NCBI GenBank assembly: GCA_035294465.1
Contig: DATGKW010000147.1
Coordinates: 1 to 25,508, forward strand
Direction: 5' to 3'
Source: Paraktedonobacter sp035294465
Lineage (GTDB): Bacteria; Chloroflexota; Ktedonobacteria; Ktedonobacterales; Ktedonobacteraceae
Length of the DNA stretch: 25,508 nt
Under the pieces are notes generated by a model, which saw nothing but the letters and a program-made list of their open reading frames with translations, had not been told where the DNA came from and made no database searches. Of this stretch, positions 15,632 to 23,994 are shown in pieces. The first letter of the stretch is position 1. Every line of letters starts with the position of its first letter. The translations under genes and the position numbers were made by a program.

Positions 15632-16563
15632 TGCATTTTGCCAGTCTAAAAGCAAATAAGCAACCCGTTCTTCCTATCCTTGCACGCAAAGTTGGAAAAA
15701 TACCTGGAGAGAAGGGTATAGTTATTACTATTCCACCAGGAAAATCGCAAGAAGAGGACGGGGAAATCGAGGGAATGCAATTACAAGACAAGGATGTGCG
15801 GGAAGACGTCATTCGCGACCTGCAAAGTCAGGTGAATGAGTTGACCGCCGCCAGGTTGCTGCTGGAAGAAGAGGCGGCGCAGTTAAAGGCCGAGCTGGCT
15901 CAAAAAGAGCGCTTCGCCGCCATAGTCGCCCACGAGCTGAGAAGCCCGCTCACCCCCATCATCAATTATGCGCAACTTATTGCGCGCCCCAATCAGCGCC
16001 GCGAGAATATTGAGCGCGGAAGCCAGATTATCATTAGCCAAGCATGGCGTCTGGCGCGGTTGGCCAGGGACCTGCTGGATGTGTCACGTCTCTCTACAGG
16101 GCAATTTGCCTTGAAATGTCAGGACTGCGATATCACAGAAGTCATCAGGGAGGTTATCGAGCAGGCCCAACCCGCCGCTCCATTCCACACGTTTAGGGTC
16201 GATATACCAGCTGAACCCCTGGTAGGAAACTGGGACAGAGATCGTTTACAGCAGGCTCTAGGCAACCTCATCGATAACGCTGTCAAGTACTCTGATGACG
16301 AAACAACCATTGTCATCAAAGCTTGCCAGGCGGAGGGAGCGGTGCAGGTCAGCATACATCATGCCGGAGCGAGTATTCCTCAATCGCAAATCGACCAGAT
16401 CTTGCACCCATTTTCGCGCCTGCAAGCAGCGATGCCGCAAGATGGAGCCGGTCTGGGGCTGTTCATTACCAGATCAATCATCGAGGCACACGGTGGAACA
16501 CTTTGCCTGGAAAAGTTGTCTGAGGAGCAAGGGACTATGTTCTCGTTCGATTTGCCTTTATAG
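15631..16563 (+). CDS. Soluble sensor histidine kinase with altered G1 box
   Basis: This 310-residue protein has a coiled-coil-prone N-terminus (about 55-95), a HisKA dimerisation domain with the phospho-acceptor His101 in FAAIVAHELRSPLTP, and a HATPase_c domain. The N box (QALGNLIDNAVKYS, 208-221) and G2 box (GAGLGLFITRSIIEAHGG) are intact. The G1 box reads VSIHHAGASIP (240-250), where families normally have a DxGxG; the Asp is replaced by His244 and the last Gly by Ser248. No transmembrane or recognised sensor domain is present, and no response regulator lies next to it. The start overlaps the preceding stop codon; an internal ATG at codon 49 is an alternative. ATP binding may be weakened, so it could be a reduced-activity or regulatory kinase. 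Confidence 0.85.
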   Translation: MHFASLKANKQPVLPILARKVGKIPGEKGIVITIPPGKSQEEDGEIEGMQLQDKDVREDVIRDLQSQVNELTAARLLLEEEAAQLKAELAQKERFAAIVAHELRSPLTPIINYAQLIARPNQRRENIERGSQIIISQAWRLARLARDLLDVSRLSTGQFALKCQDCDITEVIREVIEQAQPAAPFHTFRVDIPAEPLVGNWDRDRLQQALGNLIDNAVKYSDDETTIVIKACQAEGAVQVSIHHAGASIPQSQIDQILHPFSRLQAAMPQDGAGLGLFITRSIIEAHGGTLCLEKLSEEQGTMFSFDLPL

Positions 16564-16570
16564 ATACCGT

Positions 16571-16648
16571 TTATTCCGATGAGAAGAAGAGGAGCCAATC
16601 AAGCACAGTCCCGCGCTTGATTGGCTCCTCTTCTTCTCATCGGAATAA
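16571..16648. repeat. Perfect 34-bp inverted repeat between convergent genes
   Basis: The arms 16571-16604 and 16615-16648 are exact reverse complements over all 34 bases, separated by a 10-base spacer. The left arm starts 7 bp after the histidine kinase stop codon and each arm holds the purine tract AGAAGAAGAGGAG (or its complement). No T run follows on either strand. It could act as a bidirectional transcription barrier for the convergent kinase and PBP genes, since RNA from either strand would fold into a very stable hairpin. Confidence 0.9.
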
Positions 16649-16785
16649 GTCACTCTGCCACGATCTGCGAGAGTATCATCTTGTGAAGACATGACCGACT
16701 AGAGACCAATCGACGTCTCGTCCTGTTTCCAGCGAAGCCAGGAGATCAGGGAAACGTAAGCGTTCGACCTTGAGCTGTTTGGCTT

Positions 16786-19068
16786 CTAGATGAACCACCG
16801 GGTATAGTTCTCCGGCAACCCGTCAATATACCAATCAGTCGTTTTAAGGCCAGGATACTGCACAGTTTTGCGCACCACGCCGCTCGGAACCGAGAAATCT
16901 CTCACAGGATGTCCTTGTTCGGCCAGCAACATACTCTGGTGCCAGATTGGCCCGGCACCGTCTACGCCTTCTACGTTGACCATCGGCGAATTATCATCGT
17001 TGCCCGCCCAGACGCCTACGACGAAATCGGTGGTATATCCCACCGTCCAGTTGTCCATGAAGTTCTGCGAGGTCCCTGTCTTGACCGCTGCCGGGCGAAC
17101 TACGCCGGGGTCGCCCGCGTAGCACTGCGCTTGCGTCGTGCTATATAGGTAGAGCGCGCTACATTTGCCAAATTCAAGCGCGCGCGCAGCGTTATCGCTC
17201 AGGACATTGGTCATCAGATAGGCGACCTGCGGACTGATGACAGGGGTGCCACGTGTATCAGGGCGATAAATGACCTTTCCCTGCGTATTCCTCACCACGT
17301 GAATGGCATGGGCTGGCACATGGATTCCCCCATCGCCGAACGCCCCATAGGCAGAGGTCTCGTCGAGCAGATGCACTCCGAGCGAACCTAAGACCATCGT
17401 ATAGTTAGGCGTGCCATTGTAGGCCGTGATTCCCATGCGTAAAGCGGTGTGAAGAGCAGGTTGAACGCCTACTCTGGTTAGGAGTTTGACCGCTGGAATG
17501 TTAAAGGAGTTCTGCAAAGCCTGGCGCCAGCTGATCAAGCCGTGATAGCTCATGTCATAGTTATGCGGCTCGTAGGGCGGCAGGCCGCAACACAGATGGA
17601 CGGCAAACGGCTCATCCAGAATGGGCATACCGGGACTCAGTCCTTCTGCAAAGGCAGTGGCATAGACAAACGGCTTAAATGAGGAACCTGGCTGGCGCAA
17701 TCCCTCTGAGGCGACATCGAACTGGCCGTCGTGGGGATCGTCTGGATGCACATTCCCTAACAGCACGCGAATGCCGCCGGTATGATAATTGATCACCACT
17801 TCTGCGGCGTCCGAGAGATGGTGCGGCCCTTTCATTACCGCGATCTGCTCCTGCGCAACCTTGAGGATTTTTTTCTGCAACGGCAGATCCAGCGTGGTTT
17901 TCACCACCAGCCCTGCGCGCGCCAGATCGCTGACCTTGACATGAAGATCACGCGCCAGTTCTCTCAGCGTATAGTTAGCGAAATGGAGCACGGAAGGGTG
18001 CTGGTGGATCACTCCATGATGCAGAAAGCCAGGCTTGCTGGCCTCGGCAATAGCCTGGTTCTCCTGCACATTGGTAATATAGCCCTGGACCATCATCTGT
18101 TTCAGAACCTCCTTCATGCGGGTCAGAGCATTCTGAGGAAAGAGGTATGGATCATGGGCAATGGGTGATTGAGGCAATCCGGCTAGCATGGCGGCCTGAG
18201 CAAGATCCAGCTGCGAGGCGGCGCTCCTGGTCGGCGTATCCTTCAAATCGAAGTACTGAAAGGCAGCCGCGTCAGCTCCATAAGCTTGCTCGCCATAGTA
18301 AACAGTGTTGAGATACATCGTCAGAATCTGCTGCTTGGTATAATGTCGCGTGATATCGGGAGCCAGAATGATTTCCTGCAATTTCCGCATAATGGTATCC
18401 TGGTTGCCTACCAGGGTATTCTTGATCAGCTGCTGAGTAATGGTGCTGCCGCCTGCAACAACATGCCCATGAGCCAGATCAGCAATAGCCGCGCGCACAA
18501 TTCCGGTAATATCAAATCCAGCGTTTTTCCAGAAATTCTGATCTTCAATCGCGACTTCTGCGTTGATCAGATTGCGCGAGATCTGCGAAAGTGGTACGCT
18601 CGTTTGCAGTCCCTCATTGGTCATCTGGTAAAAAAGCGTGCCGTGCCGATCGTATAGTTTCAGGCTATCGCCCGGTAAGATATCTGCTAAGGTCACCACA
18701 TCCGCTCCGTACCGTTGCTGAGTGGCGTTCATCAGCGCCACTGCTCCCACCAGAACCCCGCTCATCAGCAGAACGATGACCAGGGCAATCAGGGCCATTG
18801 GCAAGAGGGTCAGTTGCGTGCTGAGGTGCTCCATCGCTGCCACCTGCAAATTGCTCCTACGCAGATATTTGCGTTTCAGGTACCTTCTGGTGCGCCATCC
18901 CGGCGCGTGCGTGCTCCGCTGCGGCGCTGAGTAATACACTCCCCGCGTCACTTGCGGAGGTTTCTCTCCCATACGCTGTGCGACCGCGGCTCGCCTCTGC
19001 TCCGGCGAAGTGGCTGGCTTGAGTTCTGGCCTGCTTCCCTGAGAGTCCCAGGACGTATTCTTCGACAT
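16786..19068 (-). CDS. Class A penicillin-binding protein (PBP1-type, bifunctional)
   Basis: This 760-residue enzyme polymerises lipid II into glycan strands and cross-links the peptides. A basic cytoplasmic N-terminus is followed by one membrane helix at about 89-112. The GT51 glycosyltransferase domain (about 130-300) has AIEDQNFWKNAGFD with catalytic Glu175 and GGSTITQQLIKN (207-218). The transpeptidase domain shows SSFK (462-465, active-site Ser462), SFN (521-523) and KTGT (663-666). In the first GT motif the usual EDxxFxxHxG carries Asn in place of His. The ATG at 19068 was chosen because AAAGGA lies upstream and the protein then has the normal family length. The open frame runs on to 19482 but that part is AT-rich and unlike a PBP N-terminus. 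It converges on the histidine kinase gene. Confidence 0.93.
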   Translation of the reverse strand: MSKNTSWDSQGSRPELKPATSPEQRRAAVAQRMGEKPPQVTRGVYYSAPQRSTHAPGWRTRRYLKRKYLRRSNLQVAAMEHLSTQLTLLPMALIALVIVLLMSGVLVGAVALMNATQQRYGADVVTLADILPGDSLKLYDRHGTLFYQMTNEGLQTSVPLSQISRNLINAEVAIEDQNFWKNAGFDITGIVRAAIADLAHGHVVAGGSTITQQLIKNTLVGNQDTIMRKLQEIILAPDITRHYTKQQILTMYLNTVYYGEQAYGADAAAFQYFDLKDTPTRSAASQLDLAQAAMLAGLPQSPIAHDPYLFPQNALTRMKEVLKQMMVQGYITNVQENQAIAEASKPGFLHHGVIHQHPSVLHFANYTLRELARDLHVKVSDLARAGLVVKTTLDLPLQKKILKVAQEQIAVMKGPHHLSDAAEVVINYHTGGIRVLLGNVHPDDPHDGQFDVASEGLRQPGSSFKPFVYATAFAEGLSPGMPILDEPFAVHLCCGLPPYEPHNYDMSYHGLISWRQALQNSFNIPAVKLLTRVGVQPALHTALRMGITAYNGTPNYTMVLGSLGVHLLDETSAYGAFGDGGIHVPAHAIHVVRNTQGKVIYRPDTRGTPVISPQVAYLMTNVLSDNAARALEFGKCSALYLYSTTQAQCYAGDPGVVRPAAVKTGTSQNFMDNWTVGYTTDFVVGVWAGNDDNSPMVNVEGVDGAGPIWHQSMLLAEQGHPVRDFSVPSGVVRKTVQYPGLKTTDWYIDGLPENYTRWFI

Positions 19069-19676
19069 CTCCCATTCCTTTCCAGCTAGCTTTCTCTCAC
19101 GCATACTTCCCGAAAAGATCCTCTCCTTCCTCTCTTCTACCAGGGAGAAGCCGGTTACTCGGAGAAAGGAAAGCAAGAGGTCTCTTTTTGGAGATATGCG
19201 AGAAGCATATACTGTTTTCAAAAAGTGAAGCTTTACCAAAATTTGCACAAAATATGTGAAGAGCATTCCACATACTGTGCTACTTATGATGATTAGATGT
19301 CCTTCTTCTGCTGTGCTTTTCCTGGAACCATTCACCCTTCTTAGAGATAGTATAGTACGAGGGGAAGAGCCTATCCGTGCAAAAAGTAAAATAGTATCGA
19401 ATGAAGAAATAGCTGCTAAATGTTCGTATTGACTCTTTTCAAGAGTGAGGAATCCTCTGCTGCTGTCTTCTTGAAATATCATTTATGCGCCCTTAACAGA
19501 GAGACCTATCCTTACGAATAATTTTTAACGGTGTGTTAACAATGCTTAACCTATCCATAAAGATGAGTTAACTCGTGAATGCTATTTTATGAATGCGACG
19601 GCTAGGAATGATTAGAAGCCGTCAAATATCGCAGTGACTATCAAGCTCTGTTAAGGAAAGGCAAGCAGGAGGTTTT
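19069..19676. other. Divergent regulatory region between PBP and pst genes
   Basis: This 608-bp region is more AT-rich than its surroundings. The PBP side holds a possible minus-strand -10, TATACT (19349-19354), without a good -35. The pst side holds a Pho-box-like array (listed separately). The frame upstream of the PBP start is open for 138 codons but has no support as coding sequence. No other gene was found. Confidence 0.5.
19525..19590 (+). promoter_or_regulatory. Pho-box-like direct repeats and -10 upstream of pstS
   Basis: TTAACG (19525), TTAACA (19536), TTAACC (19546) and TTAACT (19568) form direct repeats spaced 11, 10 and 22 bp, all on one helical face; a degenerate unit, ATAAAG, fills the place at 19557. 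This matches the TTAACA-type repeats bound by PhoP in Gram-positive bacteria. A -10-like TATTTT/TTTTAT lies at 19583-19590, about 10 bp after the last repeat, as in activator-dependent pho promoters lacking a -35. It should make pstS respond to phosphate starvation. Confidence 0.65.
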
Positions 19677-20606
19677 ATGCTGAAAAAACAATGGCGCTCT
19701 GGGCTACTGGTGGGATTAGCGGCAGCAATTACTCTTTTTATTTCAGCCTGTGGTAGTAGCACCACTGGCAGTGGGACTCCGACCACCACAACAGCAAGCA
19801 CTCTAGGTACCCCAGGTGCGTATAACTGCATCGCTGGCAGTTTGGTAGCGGATGGCTCAACCGCTCTGGCTCCGCTGGTGAAGGTTGTTGCCGCAGACTA
19901 CGAAAAACGCTGTCCTGCCGCCCATATTACTGTCAACCTGGGCGGAAGTAAGACCGGTCTTGCTGATGTTGAGTCTGGAAGCGTGGGGATTGGTGACTCT
20001 GATATCTTCGCTTCGTCGAGCCAGTCGGACCTGGTAGATCACCAGGTAGCCGTAGTAATCTTTGGCATGATCGTAAACTCGAAAGTAGGAATAACGAACC
20101 TGACGACTGCGCAGATCCAGGGCATTTATGCGGGAACGTACAAGAATTGGGACCAGGTTGGCGGTCCCAATCTGCCAATCGTAGTGGTCAGCCGCCCCGC
20201 CAGTTCTGGTACGCGCGCGACATTCCAGACATACATTAATAAAGGGCCAGAGAAGGTCACCGGCCCATCCAGCCTGATCTCGGATAGCACAGGAACGGTG
20301 GTCACTGAAGTCAGCCAGACTGCTGGCGCGATTGGCTACGCCGCGACCGGCCCGGCGAAGAAGAATAGCGGTGTGACGATCCTTTCGATTGATGGGAATG
20401 CTCCAACCGCTGCCAACGTCGAAAGCAACACCTACAAATTCTGGAACATCGAGCACATGTACACAAAAGGGCAGCCCAGCCAGCTTGCGCAGGCGCTGAT
20501 CGACTACATGGCGAGCAGCGACGGCAAAGCAGCAGCAGCCAGCCAGGATTTCGTGGTCTTGCAACAGATGCAGCCCGCGGCAGTTCAAGCCCACCAGGGT
20601 CATTAA
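19677..20606 (+). CDS. pstS: Phosphate-binding lipoprotein PstS
   Basis: This 309-residue lipoprotein captures phosphate outside the membrane and hands it to PstCA. A signal peptide with lipobox ISAC makes Cys25 the lipid-anchored residue. A Ser/Thr/Gly-rich linker follows. The mature domain carries VADGSTALAPLV (phosphate-contacting DGST), GGSKTGLADVESG, and SRPASSGTRATF, the SGT phosphate-binding loop of the family. The ribosome site AGGAGG stands 4 nt before the ATG, the strongest in the window. It is the first gene of the operon, downstream of the Pho-box-like repeats. A terminator hairpin directly behind it should make it more abundant than the membrane parts. Confidence 0.95.
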   Translation: MLKKQWRSGLLVGLAAAITLFISACGSSTTGSGTPTTTTASTLGTPGAYNCIAGSLVADGSTALAPLVKVVAADYEKRCPAAHITVNLGGSKTGLADVESGSVGIGDSDIFASSSQSDLVDHQVAVVIFGMIVNSKVGITNLTTAQIQGIYAGTYKNWDQVGGPNLPIVVVSRPASSGTRATFQTYINKGPEKVTGPSSLISDSTGTVVTEVSQTAGAIGYAATGPAKKNSGVTILSIDGNAPTAANVESNTYKFWNIEHMYTKGQPSQLAQALIDYMASSDGKAAAASQDFVVLQQMQPAAVQAHQGH

Positions 20607-20617
20607 TTCGGTAAGCG

Positions 20618-20675
20618 AGAGGATTGTGTTCATTCGGTAGCACAATGAATGAATGCAGTCCTCTTTTCTCTGTTT
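20618..20675 (+). terminator. Intra-operon terminator/attenuator between pstS and pstC
   Basis: The arms 20618-20635 and 20647-20664 pair over 18 positions in RNA (15 Watson-Crick, 3 G-U) around an 11-nt loop, followed by TTTTCTCTGTTT. It starts 11 nt after the pstS stop and resembles a rho-independent terminator with partial read-through. It would reduce expression of pstC and downstream genes relative to pstS, and may also stabilise the pstS mRNA. Confidence 0.75.
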
Positions 20676-20738
20676 GAAAAGGGCGCAGGTGGCGTGGTGC
20701 ATTCACGCGGGATTACATGATTTAGGAAGGAGTGAGCG

Positions 20739-21689
20739 GTGCAATATAGCCAGCGAGCGCGTCTGTTTGACCAGATCGCGCGCACAGGCGTCTTCCTCTG
20801 TGCCATGTTGTTGATTGTGATCATTCTGGCTGTGATCGGATTCATCAGTTCGAAAGCTTTCAACGTCTTTTTCGAGCACGGGGGCGCAAACTTCAAGACG
20901 TTTTTCACCGTTGATAACTGGGACCCCACCGGGGAGAACGATCCAACGGGCAATGGAATTCCGAGCTTTGGTGCGTTCGGTCTGATCCTGGGTTCGATCG
21001 TGATCACCGTGGTTTCTGTGCTGATTGTCATTCCTCTGGCGTTCGGCACAGCCATCTTTTTTACCGAGATATCGCCCAGATGGCTCGCGAGCTTCCTGAA
21101 GCCTCTGATTGAAATTTTTACCGGCGTGCCATCAGTGGTGATAGGTTTCCTGGGCCTGACTGTCCTGGTGCCACTTTTAGGGCGGCTGGTCACGCCGTTT
21201 GCCGCTTCCTGGGGTATTCTACCGGCAACCGCTGGCTATGGCTGGGGGGCGGCTATTCTGGTGTTAGTGATCATGATTTTACCTACGACGCTGAGTATCT
21301 CAATTGACGCGTTTCGCGCGGTCCCGAATGAAGTCCGTGAGGCTAGCCTGGCGCTTGGCTCAACACGATGGCAGATGATGCGCAAGGCGATTATTCCCGC
21401 GGCCTCAACCGGCCTGGGAACAGCGGTCGTGCTCGGTATGGCTCGCGCTATCGGCGAGACACTGGCGGTCGAGATGGTGCTAGGAGGGAGTAGTCTACCA
21501 AAGAATCTCTTCTCGCTGAGCGTATTCTTCCAGCCAAATGTTAATATCACCGCCAAGATTGCCGAAGACTTTCTTGAAACATCGGGCGTCTCTCAGGATG
21601 CGTACTGGACGCTGGCTTTTGTCTTGCTGGTGATCTCATTCATCTTTATCTGTATCAGTCGTTATCTGGCAAATAGGAGTGCCTATTGA
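20739..21689 (+). CDS. pstC: Phosphate ABC transporter permease PstC
   Basis: This 316-residue integral membrane protein forms the phosphate channel together with PstA. Six membrane helices are expected; hydrophobic segments are clear at about 20-45, 85-110, 125-160, 165-190, 225-245 and 285-310. The EAA loop that contacts the ATPase reads EVREASLALGSTRWQMM, with the permease-typical GETLAVEMVLGG after it. An extended loop between the first two helices (FFTVDNWDPTGEND) is normal for PstC. The start is GTG with AAGGAG about 9 nt upstream. Its stop overlaps the pstA ATG (TGATG). Confidence 0.94.
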   Translation: MQYSQRARLFDQIARTGVFLCAMLLIVIILAVIGFISSKAFNVFFEHGGANFKTFFTVDNWDPTGENDPTGNGIPSFGAFGLILGSIVITVVSVLIVIPLAFGTAIFFTEISPRWLASFLKPLIEIFTGVPSVVIGFLGLTVLVPLLGRLVTPFAASWGILPATAGYGWGAAILVLVIMILPTTLSISIDAFRAVPNEVREASLALGSTRWQMMRKAIIPAASTGLGTAVVLGMARAIGETLAVEMVLGGSSLPKNLFSLSVFFQPNVNITAKIAEDFLETSGVSQDAYWTLAFVLLVISFIFICISRYLANRSAY

Positions 21690-22627
21690 TGAATGCACAA
21701 TCAGCCCCTTCAACGGCATTTTCATCAGAAGAGGCGCAGCTGCGGTGGAGGCGGCAAGTCCGGCTGGTCAGTCGCCTGAAGCGAGGAAATGCTGTCGCGC
21801 TCAGCGTGCTCTGGCTGATCACAGTGCTAGTAACCGTGATCTTTGTCGCCATCGTTCTCAACCTGGTCTGGACAGGATTACCTGCACTGCTCAATCCTTC
21901 TTTTTACGGGACGAGCGATGCAGGCATTGCTCCAGAACTGTTCAATACCTTTTACATTCTGATTTTGACCGAACTCTTCCTGTTCCCTATCTCACTAGGC
22001 GCAGCCATTTATCTGGTTGAGTATGCCCGCCAGGGTCTTTTGACGACCGCCATTCACTTTGCTGCCGAAACCCTGGCCGGGGTACCTTCGATTGTGCTGG
22101 GCATGTTTGGCTTTCTGGTGTTTAGCTCGGATCTGCATCTGAGTTTCAGCCGACTCGCGGGAGCATTGACACTGCTCTGTCTCAATTTCCCCATCGGGCT
22201 ACGCCTGTATGAAGACGCGCTGGGTACTGTGCCGCGAGAGTTGCGCGAAGGCAGCCTGGCGTTAGGAGCAACCAAATGGAGAACGATCCGCACAGTAGTA
22301 TTGCCCTCGGCCCTACCGGGAATCGTGACTGGCCTGATTCTGACGGCTGGCAAAATCATTGGTGAGGCTGCTGCCCTGCTCTTTACGATGGGTCTGTTCA
22401 ATCCAGCCAATGTCTTCACACTCGATCCTACCATTGCCAGCGACACTTTGACAACTCGTTTGTACTATCTCAAAGGAGCGGGAGCAGGCACAACCAGCTT
22501 AACCTCAGCCCAGGAAACGCTGGTAGCTGCGGGGATCGCTGCGATTTTAATCCTGCTTCTGTTGCTAATCAATATTGCTGCTCGCTCAATTGGGCGCGTG
22601 ATTCAACGAAGACTGACAGCCGCATAA
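21689..22627 (+). CDS. pstA: Phosphate ABC transporter permease PstA
   Basis: This 312-residue membrane protein pairs with PstC. The EAA loop is ELREGSLALGATKWRTI, followed by GKIIGEAAALLFTMG, the PstA form of the motif. Hydrophobic helices occur across residues ~40-310. The ATG at 21689 shares one base with the pstC stop codon and is preceded by AGGAGT 9 nt upstream, so translation is probably coupled. A TTG one codon earlier is less likely. The next gene is a small unknown frame about 80 bp away, not pstB as in most pst operons. Confidence 0.94.
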   Translation: MNAQSAPSTAFSSEEAQLRWRRQVRLVSRLKRGNAVALSVLWLITVLVTVIFVAIVLNLVWTGLPALLNPSFYGTSDAGIAPELFNTFYILILTELFLFPISLGAAIYLVEYARQGLLTTAIHFAAETLAGVPSIVLGMFGFLVFSSDLHLSFSRLAGALTLLCLNFPIGLRLYEDALGTVPRELREGSLALGATKWRTIRTVVLPSALPGIVTGLILTAGKIIGEAAALLFTMGLFNPANVFTLDPTIASDTLTTRLYYLKGAGAGTTSLTSAQETLVAAGIAAILILLLLLINIAARSIGRVIQRRLTAA

Positions 22628-22708
22628 GAGTGCGTAGATAGCGTGTTACCGGCTACTCGCACCATGCTATCTTCTATGAAGGAATCAAAACGAAGGAGAA
22701 TGCTCACG

Positions 22709-22933
22709 ATGACCACTTCATTTGAAACGACAGGGAATGGCCCGGCGCAACTACCTGAAAACGCGAGTATCTTCTCGCGGAAAGTCGCGCGCAGTGGGCA
22801 TATCTCATATGAAGGTCGTCCGTATTTTATCAGCAAGGCTCTGGCCGGGCGCTATATCCGGCTGGTTGTCCTGGCAGATCGTTTGATTGTTGATACAGCC
22901 ATCCCGTTGCACAAAGAGTATCCACTTGTATAA
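22709..22933 (+). CDS. 74-aa unknown protein inserted between pstA and pstB
   Basis: This small soluble protein has no membrane segment or signal peptide. Its second half (residues 25-70: KVARSGHISYEGRPY, then ISKALAGRYIRLVVLADRLIV) looks like a small beta-barrel. By eye it resembles the C-terminal domain seen in IS481-type and Mu-type transposases, where a strand reads G-x-I-x-Y-x-G-R-x-Y and is followed by LAG. There is no catalytic DDE core and no inverted repeats flank it, so it is not an insertion sequence. The ATG at 22709 was chosen because AAGGAG lies 10 nt upstream; ATGs at 22700 and 22643 are possible. It is co-directional inside the pst operon, so it may be a domesticated transposase piece or a DNA-binding regulator. 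No function is established. Confidence 0.6.
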   Translation: MTTSFETTGNGPAQLPENASIFSRKVARSGHISYEGRPYFISKALAGRYIRLVVLADRLIVDTAIPLHKEYPLV

Positions 22934-23031
22934 GATATTGCCAGGGAGAATGGAGGAGGTGTCCTGGTGGTTTTTTCTCCGCTGAGAAAAGTGCTCAGGA
23001 TGCTCACTGCAAGGATACAGAAGGAGATTAT

Positions 23032-23931
23032 ATGGACACACGCCTTAACCGGCCCTCGCAGCCGCCGCTTGAAGGGCCTGCCCAGGGTGACTGGTCCCAG
23101 GCGGGGACAGGTGATCCTGTTGCCGGGTTCGTTAGTCAGATACGCGAGCTAGATGCCAGTCAGAAGATCAATCAAAGCGCCCCAGTGAAAATAGATGTAA
23201 GAAATGTGAACTTTTTCTATGGTCCCAAGCTGGCGCTTTTTGATGTGACAATTCCTATTCGCGAGCGCCAGGTAACAGCGCTCATCGGCCCGTCCGGCTG
23301 CGGCAAATCGACCTTTCTACGAACGTTGAACCGCATGAATGACCTGATTCCCAGGACGCGCATCGAGGGTGAGGCCATCATGGATGATTTTAACATCTAT
23401 GATGCGACTACTGACGTTGTTGCTCTGCGTCAGCGAGTCGGAATGGTCTTTCAGCGTCCCAACCCTTTCCCGAAATCCATCTTTGACAATATCGCCTACG
23501 GCTTGCAGATACAGGGAAGACCACGCAGAGAAATCGAAGAGCAGGTTGAGAGAAGCTTGATCGGAGCAGCCCTCTGGGATGAGGTCAAGGACCGCCTGAA
23601 GCAGTCAGCTCTCGGCCTTTCCGGAGGCCAGCAGCAGCGTCTGTGCATTGCCCGCGCGCTCGCAGTTCAACCAGATGTTTTGTTGATGGATGAGCCTTGT
23701 TCCGCTCTGGACCCAATTGCCACCCTCAAAATTGAAGAGCTGATCACGGAATTGATCAAAGATTATACCATCGTGATTGTTACGCATAATATGCAACAGG
23801 CCGCACGCGTCTCGCAGTATACCGGCTTCTTCTTGAATGGAAGGTTGATTGAGTACGCTCCCACAGTCGAGCTTTTTGAACGGCCCAAGCGCAAAGAGAC
23901 GGAGGACTATATCAGCGGGCGCTTCGGTTAA
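23032..23931 (+). CDS. pstB: Phosphate ABC transporter ATPase PstB
   Basis: This 299-residue ATPase powers phosphate uptake through PstCA. It has Walker A GPSGCGKST (86-94), the Q-loop VFQRPNPFP (PstB-specific), signature LSGGQQQRLCIARAL, Walker B VLLMDEPCSALDP and the H-loop VTHNMQQAARVS, all intact and typical of PstB. The N-terminal ~50 residues, Pro/Gln-rich, are an extension compared with the usual ~255-residue enzyme and are probably disordered. AAGGAG precedes the ATG at about 6 nt. A gap of 98 bp separates it from the 74-aa gene. No phoU follows; the integrase gene lies next on the other strand. Confidence 0.96.
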   Translation: MDTRLNRPSQPPLEGPAQGDWSQAGTGDPVAGFVSQIRELDASQKINQSAPVKIDVRNVNFFYGPKLALFDVTIPIRERQVTALIGPSGCGKSTFLRTLNRMNDLIPRTRIEGEAIMDDFNIYDATTDVVALRQRVGMVFQRPNPFPKSIFDNIAYGLQIQGRPRREIEEQVERSLIGAALWDEVKDRLKQSALGLSGGQQQRLCIARALAVQPDVLLMDEPCSALDPIATLKIEELITELIKDYTIVIVTHNMQQAARVSQYTGFFLNGRLIEYAPTVELFERPKRKETEDYISGRFG

Positions 23932-23951
23932 TCTCCAACATGAGCTACAGG

Positions 23952-23994
23952 GAAAAAGTAAGAACGTGACCGATTATGGCCCATAGGCTTTTTC
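23952..23994 (+). terminator. Candidate terminator after pstB
   Basis: GAAAAAG (23952-23958) can pair with CTTTTTC (23988-23994) across 29 bases that contain TATGGCCCATA. The T run is part of the right arm. The stem is AT-rich and weak, so this is a tentative end for the pst transcript. The remainder of the gap up to the integrase (23995-24132) shows no gene and no tRNA fragment. Confidence 0.35.

Noticed and set aside
19069..19482. N-terminal extension of the PBP frame by 138 codons
   Set aside because: The extension is AT-rich, does not resemble a PBP, and the ATG at 19068 has a good ribosome site and gives normal length.
22709..22933. Complete insertion sequence in the pst operon
   Set aside because: No DDE core, no terminal inverted repeats and no target duplication are visible around the small gene.
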